A stretch of DNA of 64,000 nt, taken from contig JAQFVV010006221.1 in the NCBI GenBank assembly GCA_028023455.1, positions 7,793,011 to 7,857,010 on the forward strand, written 5' to 3'. A program made the translations under genes and the position numbers. This document shows positions 11,637-23,309 of this stretch, one piece after another; position 1 is the first letter of the stretch, and the number at the start of each line of letters is the position of its first letter. Origin of the DNA: Epiperipatus broadwayi. Its lineage: Eukaryota; Onychophora; Udeonychophora; Euonychophora; Peripatidae. The notes beneath the pieces were generated by a model that was not told where the DNA came from, made no database searches, and saw nothing but the letters and a program-made list of their open reading frames with translations.

Positions 11637-12008
11637 TTTAAATTCTAGTAATCTAACAAACTCAAAATCAAAGAAACAACACAAATATACATAAGCTTCA
11701 TTTAACTTTAATCTTATAACTTTTATTTCAATATATTCCAATTGTTTTATGCTCAAAATGATGAGAAACGCATGCATACATATATACTGCATAGAAATAT
11801 ATATAAAATGCAATAGAAAATACAAATAAAAGGGAAAACAATATCTGATTTATCCGGATACACAATAAAAAAATCATCTTAAGTTCAGAAGAGTTAATAA
11901 AAAAAATGTTTATGCGGACAGTTTATGCGTAGGTAAAAACACACTAACATTTGAACTATTAGACAAATATAGGTGGTAAATGTGCACATTACCTTTTTTC
12001 TTTCTTCC
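11637..12008. other. AT-rich sequence downstream of the candidate exon
   Basis: If the exon at 12,009-12,230 is real, this would be its 3' untranslated region on the minus strand. A minus-strand AATAAA-type signal reads near 11,624-11,629, at the edge of the palindrome. Nothing else is recognised. Confidence 0.3.
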
Positions 12009-12230
12009 TCATGGAAAACTAAAGGTGAAATAATTCTTTCTGATGTGTATTGCATTCGATGTAGGTGATTTCGGCGGTCTGATCTGCTTTATTGATTTTT
12101 GACCTGCTACCATTGTTGGAGCTTGATCTTGGCGTCGGAGTGACTGGTTTCCATTAACAATATTTGTGTATCTGGCAGCAATTTCAGTGTCTTCGGGGGC
12201 AGGACTGTAAAGTCTAACATGCTTATGACT
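12009..12230 (-). CDS. Candidate terminal exon of an unidentified protein-coding gene
   Basis: The minus strand has an open frame of 73 codons ending at TGA (12,011-12,009). It starts just after an in-frame TAG that doubles as a possible splice acceptor (GGGGTAG, 12,237-12,231). The peptide begins SHKHVRLYSPAPEDTE, contains RRQDQAPTMVAGQKS and KQIRPPKSPTS, and ends RKNYFTFSFP. It is hydrophilic and basic with a proline-rich patch, like a cytoplasmic C-terminal tail. By my count only 10 of 73 codons start with T, and the stretch is far less AT-rich than its flanks; both favour real coding. The polypyrimidine tract before the acceptor is weak. No initiator fits and no upstream exon was found. 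I do not recognise the family. Confidence 0.4.
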   Translation of the reverse strand, partial: SHKHVRLYSPAPEDTEIAARYTNIVNGNQSLRRQDQAPTMVAGQKSIKQIRPPKSPTSNAIHIRKNYFTFSFP

Positions 12231-14752
12231 CTACCCCAACCTGCTCATCATTGACAAAGATCTATGGATGATGCGAATAATAAATTTTCTTTAATTTTTT
12301 TTTTAACACGTCAACTCGATTTCCAAACAGCCAGCTAGAACAGCAATAGAATAATAATGATCCTTTTAATTTTCTTTTCATAATACCCTTCCCTTTTTTA
12401 GACACTTCTGCCATTCAAATCCGGATTCTTTTTGAAACAAAGCAAAAGTTTTTAACTCAAAATTATTTTTACTCTCCTTTTGTTTTGATCAAAATTCTAT
12501 TGAATCCAAAACTTAAATCTCCTAATTAAATTCTTCAGATATCGATCAAGTTCTTTTTAATATTTTTTTTTCATTTAATTTCTCCAAAATGAAATTGAAG
12601 AGCTTTCATTTTGAAAAATAAAACATATTTCTATATCTGCATTTATATTTCTACTTTTTTTTTTCTTTCATATTATTCTATCCAGCAAAAATGTATACAC
12701 ATGTTTCCATAAAACAAAGAGCACACATACCCCCACCTCTTCTGTTTATTTTAACCTTTTTAAATCCCTATTTAGAATTATAAATTTATATACTAAAAGA
12801 AATATATAAAAAAAAAGAGAACGAAATTCAATTAATTGAGCTATATTGACGCATATATAGGAAAGTTTACTTTTGAAACAGGGATCGAACTCAGCCCTGT
12901 TTCAATACCGCCTCCTGGAAGCCTTTAAATATGGACTACATGTTTGAATGGCTTATGTCTAAATGAACAAAACATATGTGTGTCCTAAAATCAATTTTAT
13001 TCGACTTTCACCCTGTAGCTATAAAACTAAGACTAAGCGACCATCAGCCTAGCGATATACACTAGGTCTGACCACAACTCATGAGCATATGACATGCTAT
13101 GAACAAATACAGCCAACTCTACCCTGACCTACTTGGTTAGACGACCACAAAATAACAAAAAAAATTCTTTTTTTTTAACAAGAAGGCATCTCCTAACCAC
13201 ACGCTGCTGCTCCTGAGTCTTAGGGGTATGGGTAACTAGGACAAATGCCCATTTCTTATTCAGAATTTTCCAACCATGTTGTGAATAAAAAGCACCTATA
13301 CACAGATCGCAACACACTGCATGTCTGATCCAACAGCCAACCCCATATTCCCCCCATCAGAATTAGACCGCTTTCATCCCAAAGCTTAACAGCCACAACT
13401 TATTTACTCTCTGTGCTTACAAACCAGCAAACACAAATGCATAAACCACTACTTTATATACGTCAATATATATAACTGCCCCTATAATAACTAAGATAAA
13501 TATTGAACCCACAACCTAAAAAATAAATAAATAAAAAACTTTCAGGCCTACTTTCCCTCCCCGGAAGCACTATGCTGCATACTTAACTTCCCTAACTAAC
13601 CAATCCACTCCATTGACTATTTTCCGATTTGTCTTACTTTAAAATCCAATAAATTAAATTTTAATGCTTGGCTCCTTTTTCTATTTTCAAAAAAATTTTT
13701 TTTTATATATATCCATGTATTTCCTTTTTATACTTAACCCCTACAATAGAGATTATTACTTTGACACAATATGGTAAGTTTAAAATAATCATTCATTATT
13801 TTACTTATATTAAATATTATAAATGTTTTTAATAAGTATATTTTATTGAAATTTTTTTAAAATTTCTAAAGCCATTATTACAAGTGTTAATTTAAAAAAT
13901 ATTATCCACCTGTCTTAATATCACTTATTTTTAGTGTAACATTTTAATACTTCTGAAAAATAGCAAAAAAAATATGTTTTTTTAAGTTTTATTTGTCTAT
14001 TTTTGTAATATTCACAATCTGATTGCTAAAAAAAATTGAAATAATGTTAACTAGCAAGATACTATCCTTTTTCTAACAATTGCCTCCACCTGCCATCCTA
14101 TAAAAAAGCAGAATGTTGAGAATTTGAATGATTTTCCAGTTCGGTTTAATCCTCTAGATCAGAATTGTTACACCAGTTTATCAAACATTTTAGAATTGGC
14201 TGGATTAGATATGAAATTGCCTACCTAGAAGAAAAATCCTAAGGCCATTTTGTGATATAAAAAAATCTAATTTTCTCTAGACCAAATTCAATCTCAAGTG
14301 ATGATAAGCAAAAATTGCAACTATACCATGAGACCCTATATAAAATTGCCCATCTTTTTATTTAATGATTTTTGTTGATAAACTAGTTGGTCAAAAAGTA
14401 TTTTTTGTTTTAAAATAACTTAATAAGTAAATTAAAACAACAACTTTTGTTTAGTCACTCTGATTAGCAATTTGAACCTTGACAAAATGACATGGCCTTT
14501 TAAAGTGAGAACTAATTTTGATTATTGTTGGAATATTAAAATTTGATCTGTTTAATTGCCATGCAGTCTGAGTATATATATACAAAAAGGTATATATATT
14601 CATCAACAAATGAGAATTCACTGGATTGTTCTCATTTACATTACTTATTGTTGATTGTGATTGTATGCTTGAAACCTTGTAACATTTTTAAAAATCATTT
14701 AATGTAAACATTTATTAAAAGAATGGTTTGATATAATTGTAAATTATGAAAT
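12231..14752. other. AT-rich sequence, no exon recognised
   Basis: I looked here for upstream exons of the candidate at 12,009-12,230 and found none I would defend. A less AT-rich patch at about 12,990-13,450 carries a minus-strand open frame (13,129-13,317, 62 codons) with a long A-run inside and no motif. It could be an old transposon tail. A small hairpin lies at 14,608-14,637 (AAATGAGAA ... TTCTCATTT). Confidence 0.45.
12870..12906 (-). repeat. tRNA T-arm/B-box-like remnant
   Basis: Read on the minus strand, GAGTTCGATCCCTG sits in a small stem (CAGGG ... CCCTG), as in a tRNA T-arm. No complete cloverleaf or A-box can be built around it, so this is a SINE or tRNA remnant at most. Confidence 0.35.
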
Positions 14753-14905
14753 AAAGGGGATTTGAACCCAGACTTTCAATGTTCCCTATTGTCATTCCTT
14801 CTATCCAATACAACCAATACACATGGCCCCATGTGAAAAAGATAAATGATCACCAATATATATATTTCATGCTGAACCAGCAGTCATCAGTAGGTCTGGA
14901 TTGTA
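14753..14905 (-). repeat. SINE-like dispersed repeat, copy 2
   Basis: This is the partner of the copy at 4,078-4,245. On the minus strand it contains GTCTGGGTTCAAATCCCC at 14,775-14,758, a good T-arm/B-box match. Other shared runs are CAATACACATGG, TATATATTTCATGCTG and AACCAGCAGTCATCAG. This copy preserves the B-box better than copy 1. The 3' tail and target duplications are not clear. Confidence 0.5.
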
Positions 14906-15406
14906 ACAGTAGCCAAGTTCAAACCCTAATGCAAGAAAATTAAGTAACCTGTATCCATTACCTTGATAGATATAATCATTTAAGTTGTCACCAAGAGGTT
15001 AAATATAATGTATGAGAAGTTAGATATATATATATACGTAAATCAATATTGAACTCTTTTTTTAAAAAAGAAAACAAATGGAGAAAGGATTAATTAGGTA
15101 TAATTATTTATTTTAAAATATATATTTTTAAAAATGTTATAAATTTGAAAAATACAGTTATACACATATATTTTTATATATATATATTGTTATCGATTGT
15201 TTCAAATATAGATTTTTGTTTCGATCATATCTTAAGTTAATGAGGGTGGCAAAAAGAAGTATTGTATATACCTCTAGGCAATTCTTGGTTATATGGCACA
15301 ATGATTAATTACTTTAAAAATTCCAAGAAAGCCAATGAATGTATGGATAACTAAAAATACCAAGAATGATGGAACCAAAAGACAAAGGAAATGTTAAAGT
15401 AAGAAA
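14906..15406. other. AT-rich sequence up to the satellite boundary
   Basis: No gene seen. TA-rich runs occur near 15,025-15,037 and 15,165-15,187. The change to satellite is abrupt at about 15,407, where AAGAAATAACC passes directly into CCACCATCATAC. No mobile element end or target duplication marks the junction. Confidence 0.6.
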
Positions 15407-18400
15407 TAACCACCATCATACTTTACCACCACCAAATGTAACTACCACCATACCAAACCACCACCCTCACAAACTTCCACCATCCCTAAACACCACCAAC
15501 ATCCCTAACCACCCCCACCATCCATAAACAACATCATACCTAACATACACCCACCACCAAACCTAAACACCACCAAACCTAAACACCACCATACTTAAAT
15601 ACCACCAAACCTAACCAGCATCCTAACTAACCAACACCATCACTTACTCCCACCATCCCTAACCACCTCCACCATCACTAACACCCTCCATCCCTATCCA
15701 CCATCCCTGTTCACCAACTGCCACCATATCTCCCACCACCACCATACCTAACTACTACCATCCCTAACCATGATCCACCATAAGACCTAACCACCACCCC
15801 TAACTACCTCCATTTCTAACCACAACCATCCCTAACCAATATGATCCATAACCACCACCCTACTTAACCACCTACCTCCCTTCCCATATCTACCATTAAA
15901 CCTAATTACCACAATACCTCCCTCCCTACTGACTCATTCCTAACCACCACCATACATCCTTCCCTCCCCACCCAACCATCAACCACCATACCTAACCACC
16001 ACCAAAACTAATCACCATCATAATTTACCACCACCAAACCTAAACACCACCATACCTAACAACCTCCATCACTTACTCCCACCATCCCTAACCACCACCT
16101 TCACTAACACCCACCACCATTCCTAACCACCACCCACCACCAAACCTAATCACCACATAACTAACACCCCACCATTCATATAACCACATCCATCACTAAC
16201 TCCATCCATCCATAACCACCATTATTATTATTATTCACACCACCATCCCTAATCATGACCCAACATCATACCTAACCACTACCCCTAACTATCACCATCC
16301 CTAATTACTACCATCCCCAACCACCATGATGTCTAACCACCATACCTCCATCCCTCCCTACTCACTCATTCCTAAACATCACCATATATTCCTCCCTCCC
16401 TTCCACCCACCCTTCAAACCCCATGCCTAACCACCACCAAACCTATCCACCATTATACTTTACCACAACCATACCTAACCACCACCATTTCTAACCACAT
16501 TCATCACTATCTCTTACCATCCCTAACCACCATTAACACTAAGCCTCACCATCCCTAACCACCACAATACCTAATCACCACCATCCCTGTAACCACTACC
16601 ATCACTAACCTCCATCTCTAACCATCACCATTCTTCTTCATCACCATGACCACCATCCTAAACCACCACCATATATAACAATATCTGACAACCACAACCC
16701 CTAATTATCATCCCTAACCATCACATCTAACAACCACCCACCACAAAACCTAGCTACCATGATACATAACCACCACCATCACAAACTCCCACCATTTATG
16801 TAACCAACACTAATCCCTCTATCCCTAACCACCATTATTATTATTATTATTCACCACCACCATCCATAACCATGGCCCAACATCATACCTAACTACAACC
16901 ATAACTACACTATACCTAACCACACGATTACCATCCCTAAACATCATGATCCGTAACCACCATGAAACCCTTCATCTCTCCCTACCCTCCCATTTTTAAC
17001 CACCTCCATACCTCCCACCCTCTGTTCCCACCCACCCATCAACCACCATACCTAACCACCCCCAACACTAAATGTTTTACCATGCCTAACCACCACACCT
17101 AAACACCACCACAATCTCTAACCATCATCATCACTAACTACCACCATCCCTAACCATGACCATACCTAACCACCACCTTCCGGATAACCACCAACATCAC
17201 TAACCACCACCAGTATTTTCTTTTTCTTCTACTTCACCACAACAATCACCATCCCTAAACACCACCATACCTAATCACCTCCAAATCTAACCACCACCAA
17301 AACTAAACATGACCATCACTAACTCCCACCATCCCTAACCACCACCACTATCACTAACTCTGTCCATCCCTAACTACCATCATAAACAACCAACAACTGC
17401 CATACCTCCCACCACCACCATCCCTAACCAGCATCATCCCTAACCATGATCCACCATCAAACCTAACCACCACCTCTAACTACAACCATCCCTAACCATG
17501 ACCATCTCTAACCATTGCCATCCCTACCCACCCTGATCCCTAACCACTACAATCGCTAAACACTTCCTTGCCTATCCATATCTACCTATCATTAGATGTA
17601 ACCACCACCATACTCCCTCCCTCCCAACCCACCCATTCCTAACCACCACCATCCCTACATCCCTTCCTTCCCACCCAATCATCAACCAGCATACCTAACC
17701 ACCACCAAACCTAACAACCATACCTCCCCACCTCCCCATCACTACCTCCCACCATCCATAACCACCACTATGACTAACCCCACCATCACTCACCAGCACC
17801 ATACCTAACCACCATGTCTTCTTATCCCTCACCACCACCACCACACCTAGCCAACACCATACCTAACCACCACCAATACTTAACCATCATCATCTCTGAC
17901 TACCAATAAACCTTACCAGCACCATACCTTTCTTCCTACCCACCCTTTCCTAACCACCACCATACCTCTGTCCCTCCCTCCCTTCCCATGCACCCATCAA
18001 GCACCATACCTAACCACCACCAATCAAAACCATCATTATATCTTACTACCATCATACGTAACCAGCTCCATCCATAAACACCATTATCATTATTCACTAC
18101 CACCACCATCCCTAACCATGACCCAAGATCATACCTAACCACCACCTCTAATTAACATCATCCCTGACCACCACCACCCCTAACACAACCAACCCTAACC
18201 ATTACCATCTCTAACCACCACCATACCTCCACCCCAACCTACCCACTCATTCCTAACCACCCTCATACATCCCTCGTTCCCCCCACTCAATCATCATCCA
18301 CCATACCTAACCACCACTAAATCTAACCACCATCACACCTTACCACCAAACCTCACCACCACCATACTAAGCATCTCCCCATCATTACCTCTTACTATCC

Positions 18401-20076
18401 CTAACCACCACTACAACTAACCCCCACCATTGCTAATTACCACAATAACTAACCACCACCAGCCACCATTATACCTAACCACCACCATCACTAACTCACA
18501 CCATCCGTATAACCACCATCATGAACCCTTTCCATCATTAACCACAATTATTATTATTACTGATATTCACCACCACCGCCACCATATTTAACCATCATGC
18601 ACCACCAAATTTAACCACCATCATACCTTACCACCACCATTACTAACTCCCACCATCTGTGTAACCACCACCATAACTAACCCCCACCATCCCTAATTTT
18701 CTTCCTCTTCACACACCATCCCTAACCATGACTGACAATCATAACTGGCCACCACTTTTAACTACCACCATCCACAACCACATCCATCCCTAACCACCAT
18801 GATCCCTAACCATGACCATACCTCCATCCCTCCCCACCCATTACTAACCACCACCATACCTCCCTCTTTCCTTGCCACCCACCCATCAACCATAAAACCT
18901 AACCACCATCATATCTTACAACCCAAACCTAACTATCACTATCTCCCACCATAGCTACCACATCTAACCACAACCACCATCACTCACCAAGCCCATCATT
19001 AACCCCCACCATCGCTAACCACCACCAAACCTAACTACAACGACACCTACTAACCACCAAACCTAACCACAACCATAACTAACCACCACCACTAACTCCA
19101 ATTATTTCTAATTACCACCACCATCACTCACCCCACCATCCCTAACCACCTGGCTTAACTACCATCCACCACCAACCCCAACCATGACCCACCATCATAC
19201 CTAACCACCTACCCCTAAATACCACCATTTCTAACCAAGACCATCCCCAAACACTACCATCCCTAACAACCATCATTCCTAACAACCACCTCCCACCCTA
19301 TCCACCCAAAACCATACATAACCCCCACCATACTTAACCATCATAATATCTAACTACCAATAAACCTAACCACCACTATCCCTCCCTTCCTACACACCCT
19401 TTCCTAACCACCACTATACCTCTCTCCCTTCCCACCCACACATCAAGCACCATACTTAACCACCACCAAATTATACCTTACCACCACTGTATGTAACCAC
19501 CTCCATCACTAACTCCCACTTTCCCTAACCCCCACCACCATCCCTAACCACCACCACTTACGTCTATCACCATACCTAACCATCCCCGAATATCAAACCT
19601 ACCCACCACCATCACTTACTCCCACTATTCGTGAAACCACCATCATCACTAACCCTCTCCATCTCTAACCACCATTACTATTATTATTATTATTATTAAT
19701 CACCACCAACACCCAAACCATGACCCAACATCATACCTAACCACCATCTCTAACACCATACATAACCATGACCATCCCTAAACCACAAACACCCAAGTAC
19801 CATCCCAAACCACTAGGATTCCTAACCACAACCATACATCCATCCCTCCCTACTCACCTCCATACCTCCCTCAGTCCCTCCCTACCCATCCACCCATCAA
19901 CCCGATACCTAACAATCACCAACACTAACCACCATCATACCTTACCACCACCAAACCTAACCAACACCATACTTAACCACCTCACTATCACCCACTCCCA
20001 CCATCACTTACCACCATTACAACAAATCCCCACCATCCCCAACCACCACCATACCTAACCACCACCATCCATGTAA
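15407..20076. repeat. Satellite array, degenerate outer block
   Basis: These are tandem short units of the form (CCA)n + T[A/C]CCTAA, for example CCACCACCATACCTAA, with many substitutions and variable n. The + strand has almost no G. Landmarks of the higher structure already exist here: ATT runs with the following CATGACCCAACATCATACC box near 16,222-16,285, 16,842-16,890 and 19,674-19,740. Higher-order periodicity is hard to see because of divergence, as expected at the edge of an array. Open frames inside (for example 17,936-18,145 minus and 19,768-20,058 plus) are repeat translations and not genes. Confidence 0.93.
20073..20076 (+). repeat. Left target-site duplication (GTAA)
   Basis: GTAA sits at the end of the satellite phrase CCATCCATGTAA, immediately before the inserted element. 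The same four bases follow the element at 22,555-22,558, where the satellite phrase resumes. Confidence 0.65.
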
Positions 20077-21794
20077 TGAAACAGTAAGATTCATATTTGA
20101 ATCTTAAGTTTCACCTTTTCTGTCATCTCTCACTGACCGGTCTATCCCACCCAAATTTAAACTTTTGGTATCGAGTTGTGTAACAATATTAAAAATGTAT
20201 AAATATATGTAGAATTCAACATAAACACGCACACATTTCGATCTCAAATTAAAGGCAATAAATACGGATAAAGTAATATAATTTAGATTTCTTTAGCTAA
20301 ATAAATTTTGTGTAATATTAATCATTTATTTTGAATTTATAAAGTTCGTATTTATTGCTTAGTTTAAATTTCGTTAAATAATAATTCTAACAAAATCTGA
20401 TGCAATAATTAATTAAAGTTAAAATAATATTATTCCCTTTTGTCTTTGAAAATTTAAAAGCATCGGTCAGTGATAGATAATAAATTAATTATAGAAAAAT
20501 TCCAAAAAAATGTAATTAACGAATGTAGAAAAAAAAAAAAAACAATAGCACAGCAGATTTCTTTCTAATTAAAACCAGCAAAAGCATTGATTATCCTGAG
20601 GGCAAGATAAAGAAAACCTAAAATATCTCAACAAAAAAATTAAAAGATAAAGATAAAAAAAGGAGGCCATCTTGGACTTGCTGGAGACTTTCACTTAAAC
20701 TTTAGCTTTGCTCTCGAGTGGAGAGTCTAAAATATCTTAAAATAAATTAATATTGCCAAGGTATGACCGAGTAAGCACCGAGATTATTCTCCACCGGGAG
20801 ATGGCCCACCGTATGCCGAACTCCACATTGCCCATCGCAAAAACATCATAATGATCTGCTACCTGAAATAGACAAGAAAGCCGCTGCTGTTAAAATCAAT
20901 AAAATGCCAAAGACAAGAAAGAAAACTGCTAATCACGAACAATCTATTAAATAAATGGAAGAAAACATCTTATCAAACAGGTACCTGTGTGTGTATTCCA
21001 AATTATAGAATACTCTAGTAATAATAAGCTATAGCTCATCTCCTACTATTTGTCTAACTTCTAAAATGTTAAAATTGTAATTTTGTGAAACTAAAATTTG
21101 AGAATTAATGTAATCTGTAAATTTCTCGCTTAATCTAGCTTACCTCCCTCTATCCTTCTTAGGTGTGTATTTCTCAAATCTACACTTTATTTATAATTAT
21201 TATTGAAATATTACCTTCTCATAATTGTCTTAGTTTTATATCTAAATCTATAATCGCTTGAACATTGAATGCGTGTCAAATTGTCATTAATATTTGCTTT
21301 ATAAATAACTTAAATTTCATGTAAATACGACGCGCATTCAAAGAATCAGTTATTGTAATGCAGGGTCTACTACTTCGTAATAGCTGGCATACTTGCTGTA
21401 ATAATTCCCCTTTTAGATATTTTTGATTATTAAATTTTAATGAATAATTACGGAAATTTCATTTCTTTGAGAGTCACCAATTTTCTTTTAGTTAATGTTG
21501 ATAATGGGGGGCCGAGTTTGAAATCTAGTTAAATATTACCATAATCTTTTAGATCTTATACATGTGTTACGTTTTGAAGCCATGATGACTTATTCCACGC
21601 TGTGAATACTCCGGATTCTATAGGGTTGAATTAACCCCAGTCGTCCTACACAAGTGGACATGATAATGTTCCCGTAGGGCTTGACGACCGTCATGCAGCC
21701 AGCTGGCAAATTGCGACACGGACCGCTTGTCCCTGGTTATGCTCATGTGACACCTTACCTCTTCGGGTCGAGGCAGAGACCAACCCGAAACCCT

Positions 21795-21800
21795 TATAAA
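21795..21800 (+). promoter_or_regulatory. TATA box of the probable LTR
   Basis: TATAAA lies directly after the GC-richer block of the insertion and about 130 bases before the AATAAA signal. That spacing suits a retroelement promoter with a short R region. It is a sequence match only. Confidence 0.4.
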
Positions 21801-21932
21801 CTTATTCACGGCATTGCAGTTTCAGTGCTGCCATTTTATATCATCCTTCTAAAGCGTACCACATGTTCCTTTATTTAGTTTATCATTCTCTATATCACTC
21901 CGCCTCGGCATTATCTTCATCATCCACTCTCA

Positions 21933-21938
21933 AATAAA
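21933..21938 (+). terminator. Polyadenylation signal of the probable LTR
   Basis: AATAAA, with further AATAAA-like matches near 21,957 and 21,973 and T-rich sequence nearby. It would end retroelement transcripts started at the TATA box upstream. Confidence 0.4.
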
Positions 21939-22554
21939 TGTTTGCCTTTAGTCGTAAAATAAATATTTTTATTAAATAAAGGTATGTCTGCTGCTACTGA
22001 TGACTCTTGCAGTGCAAAGTATAAATTCCCTACAGCACGTATTAGAAATACTCCCTCGAGAACCTTAGGTAGCTAGATTACGCCTTCATATAAATGAATG
22101 CTCTTTATAAATAAATGTATTTTATATATAATAAAATTGTCAATTAACTATTGAAATTCTGAATATAAAATATGATTAATAACATTAATAATGTTTTTTT
22201 TTATTAAATACTTAAATAAATAATTTTAACTATACGTCTGTAGTTAAGTTTTCATTTATTCGATGCCCATTATACGTATTTCCTCGATTATATATGTTAA
22301 TTAATATTCGTTTGATTGTTGGCCAACTCGGAAACAAAACCATGAATCTCGTGCATCTCCCTGACCACCGTGCCTAAAGAAGTGTTTACTTATGTCGCAT
22401 CAGAGGCGTTATTCCGTAGATTGTATTGTGGAACCGATAAACTATGTTCGAACTCGGTACCACAGGTGGCTTCGCTACTCGATGGTGCTGCTGTTCTGTG
22501 TGGTGGTCGAATTCTGCACTATGTTAACAAGATACACGTGTTTTGACTGTTACA

Positions 22555-22558
22555 GTAA
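22555..22558 (+). repeat. Right target-site duplication (GTAA)
   Basis: This is the second copy of GTAA, directly followed by satellite sequence CGACCACCATCAGTAACC. Confidence 0.65.
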
Positions 22559-23309
22559 CGACCACCATCAGTAACCCCCTCCATTCCTAACCAACATGAG
22601 TCTTCTTTCTTCACCACCACCACCATACCTAACCACCACCCACAACCACACCTACCAACCACCATACCTAATGACCACCATCAGTAACCACCCATCTTGT
22701 AACCACCACGATCCCAAACCCTTACCATCCCTAACCACCATTATTATTATTCACCACCACCACCATCCCTAACCATGACCCAACATCATACCTAACACTG
22801 TCTCTAAGAAACACCATCCCTAACCACCACCATCTTTAACCAGAACCATCCCTAACCACTACCATCCCTACCAACTACCATCATTACCCACCAGAATCCA
22901 TAACCACCACTGTACCTCCCTCCCTACCCACCGAATCCTAATCCCAACCATACTTCCTTCCCTCCCTTCCCACCCATGCTTACACCACCAAATCTAGCCA
23001 CCACCAAAATTAACCACCATCATAACTTACCATCACCAAACCTAAATACCACCATACATAACCACCTCCATCACTAACTCCCATCTCTAATCACCATCAC
23101 CACTAACCCCCACCACCCAACATAAACCCACTCCCACCACCATACCTAACCATTATCACTAACTGCATCCATCCCTAACCACCATTATTATTATTATTAT
23201 TCACCACCATCCCAAATCATGACCCAACATCATACATAACCACAGCCCCTAACACCATACCTAACCGCCACCATCTTTAACCACAACCATCCCTAACCAC
23301 CAGGATCTC

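Larger units (their letters stand above)
20077..22554. mobile_element. 2,478-bp insertion in the satellite, probable solo LTR
   Basis: The element begins TGAAACAGTAAGA and ends with the reverse complement of TGTAACAGTCAAA, so both ends obey the TG...CA rule of LTRs and match at 10 of 13 positions. It is flanked by GTAA on both sides. Removing it leaves CCATCCATGTAACGACCACC, an ordinary satellite phrase. Inside, a less AT-rich block (about 21,590-21,790) is followed by TATAAA at 21,795-21,800 and AATAAA at 21,933-21,938, the order expected for U3, R and U5. No gag, pol or other long frame is present. A solo LTR left by recombination between two LTRs is my first choice; a non-autonomous DNA transposon is the alternative. 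Base composition is wholly unlike the flanks. Confidence 0.65.
18939..23150 (+). repeat. Duplicated satellite segment, copy carrying the insertion
   Basis: After removal of 20,077-22,554 this segment aligns with 25,430-27,060. Shared unusual phrases include TATCTCCCACCATAGCTACC, CCAATTATTTCTAATTACCA, CCACCTGGCWTAACTACC, CCAACATGAGTCTT and CACCACCCAACATAAA. The insertion lies in the middle of the duplicated block, so it arrived in only one of the two copies. Confidence 0.65.

Noticed and set aside
12870-12906. Functional tRNA gene
   Set aside because: Only a T-arm-like piece is present; acceptor stem, A-box and anticodon arm cannot be assembled. The same applies to 5,760-5,770 and 14,758-14,775.
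13129-13317. 62-codon minus-strand open frame in a less AT-rich patch
   Set aside because: It contains a homopolymer run, has no motif, and does not connect to the candidate exon at 12,009-12,230 by clear splice sites.
17936-18145. Open frames inside the satellite (also 29,781-29,987; 31,393-31,587; 36,563-36,745; 37,712-38,177; 39,173-39,430)
   Set aside because: The products are only repeat translations (Thr/His/Pro/Asn or Val/Gly/Trp with Asn runs from ATT), and the 3n+7 unit length rotates frames. There is no coding signal.
21618-21878. Overlapping open frames on both strands inside the insertion
   Set aside because: They lie in the GC-richer promoter-like part of the probable LTR; two opposed short frames in one place point to composition and not coding.
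20077-22554. Full retrotransposon
   Set aside because: No gag, pol or env frames and no second LTR. At most a solo LTR or another non-autonomous element.
22392-22574. 60-codon frame at the right end of the insertion
   Set aside because: It crosses the element/satellite junction, so it cannot be an ancestral gene.
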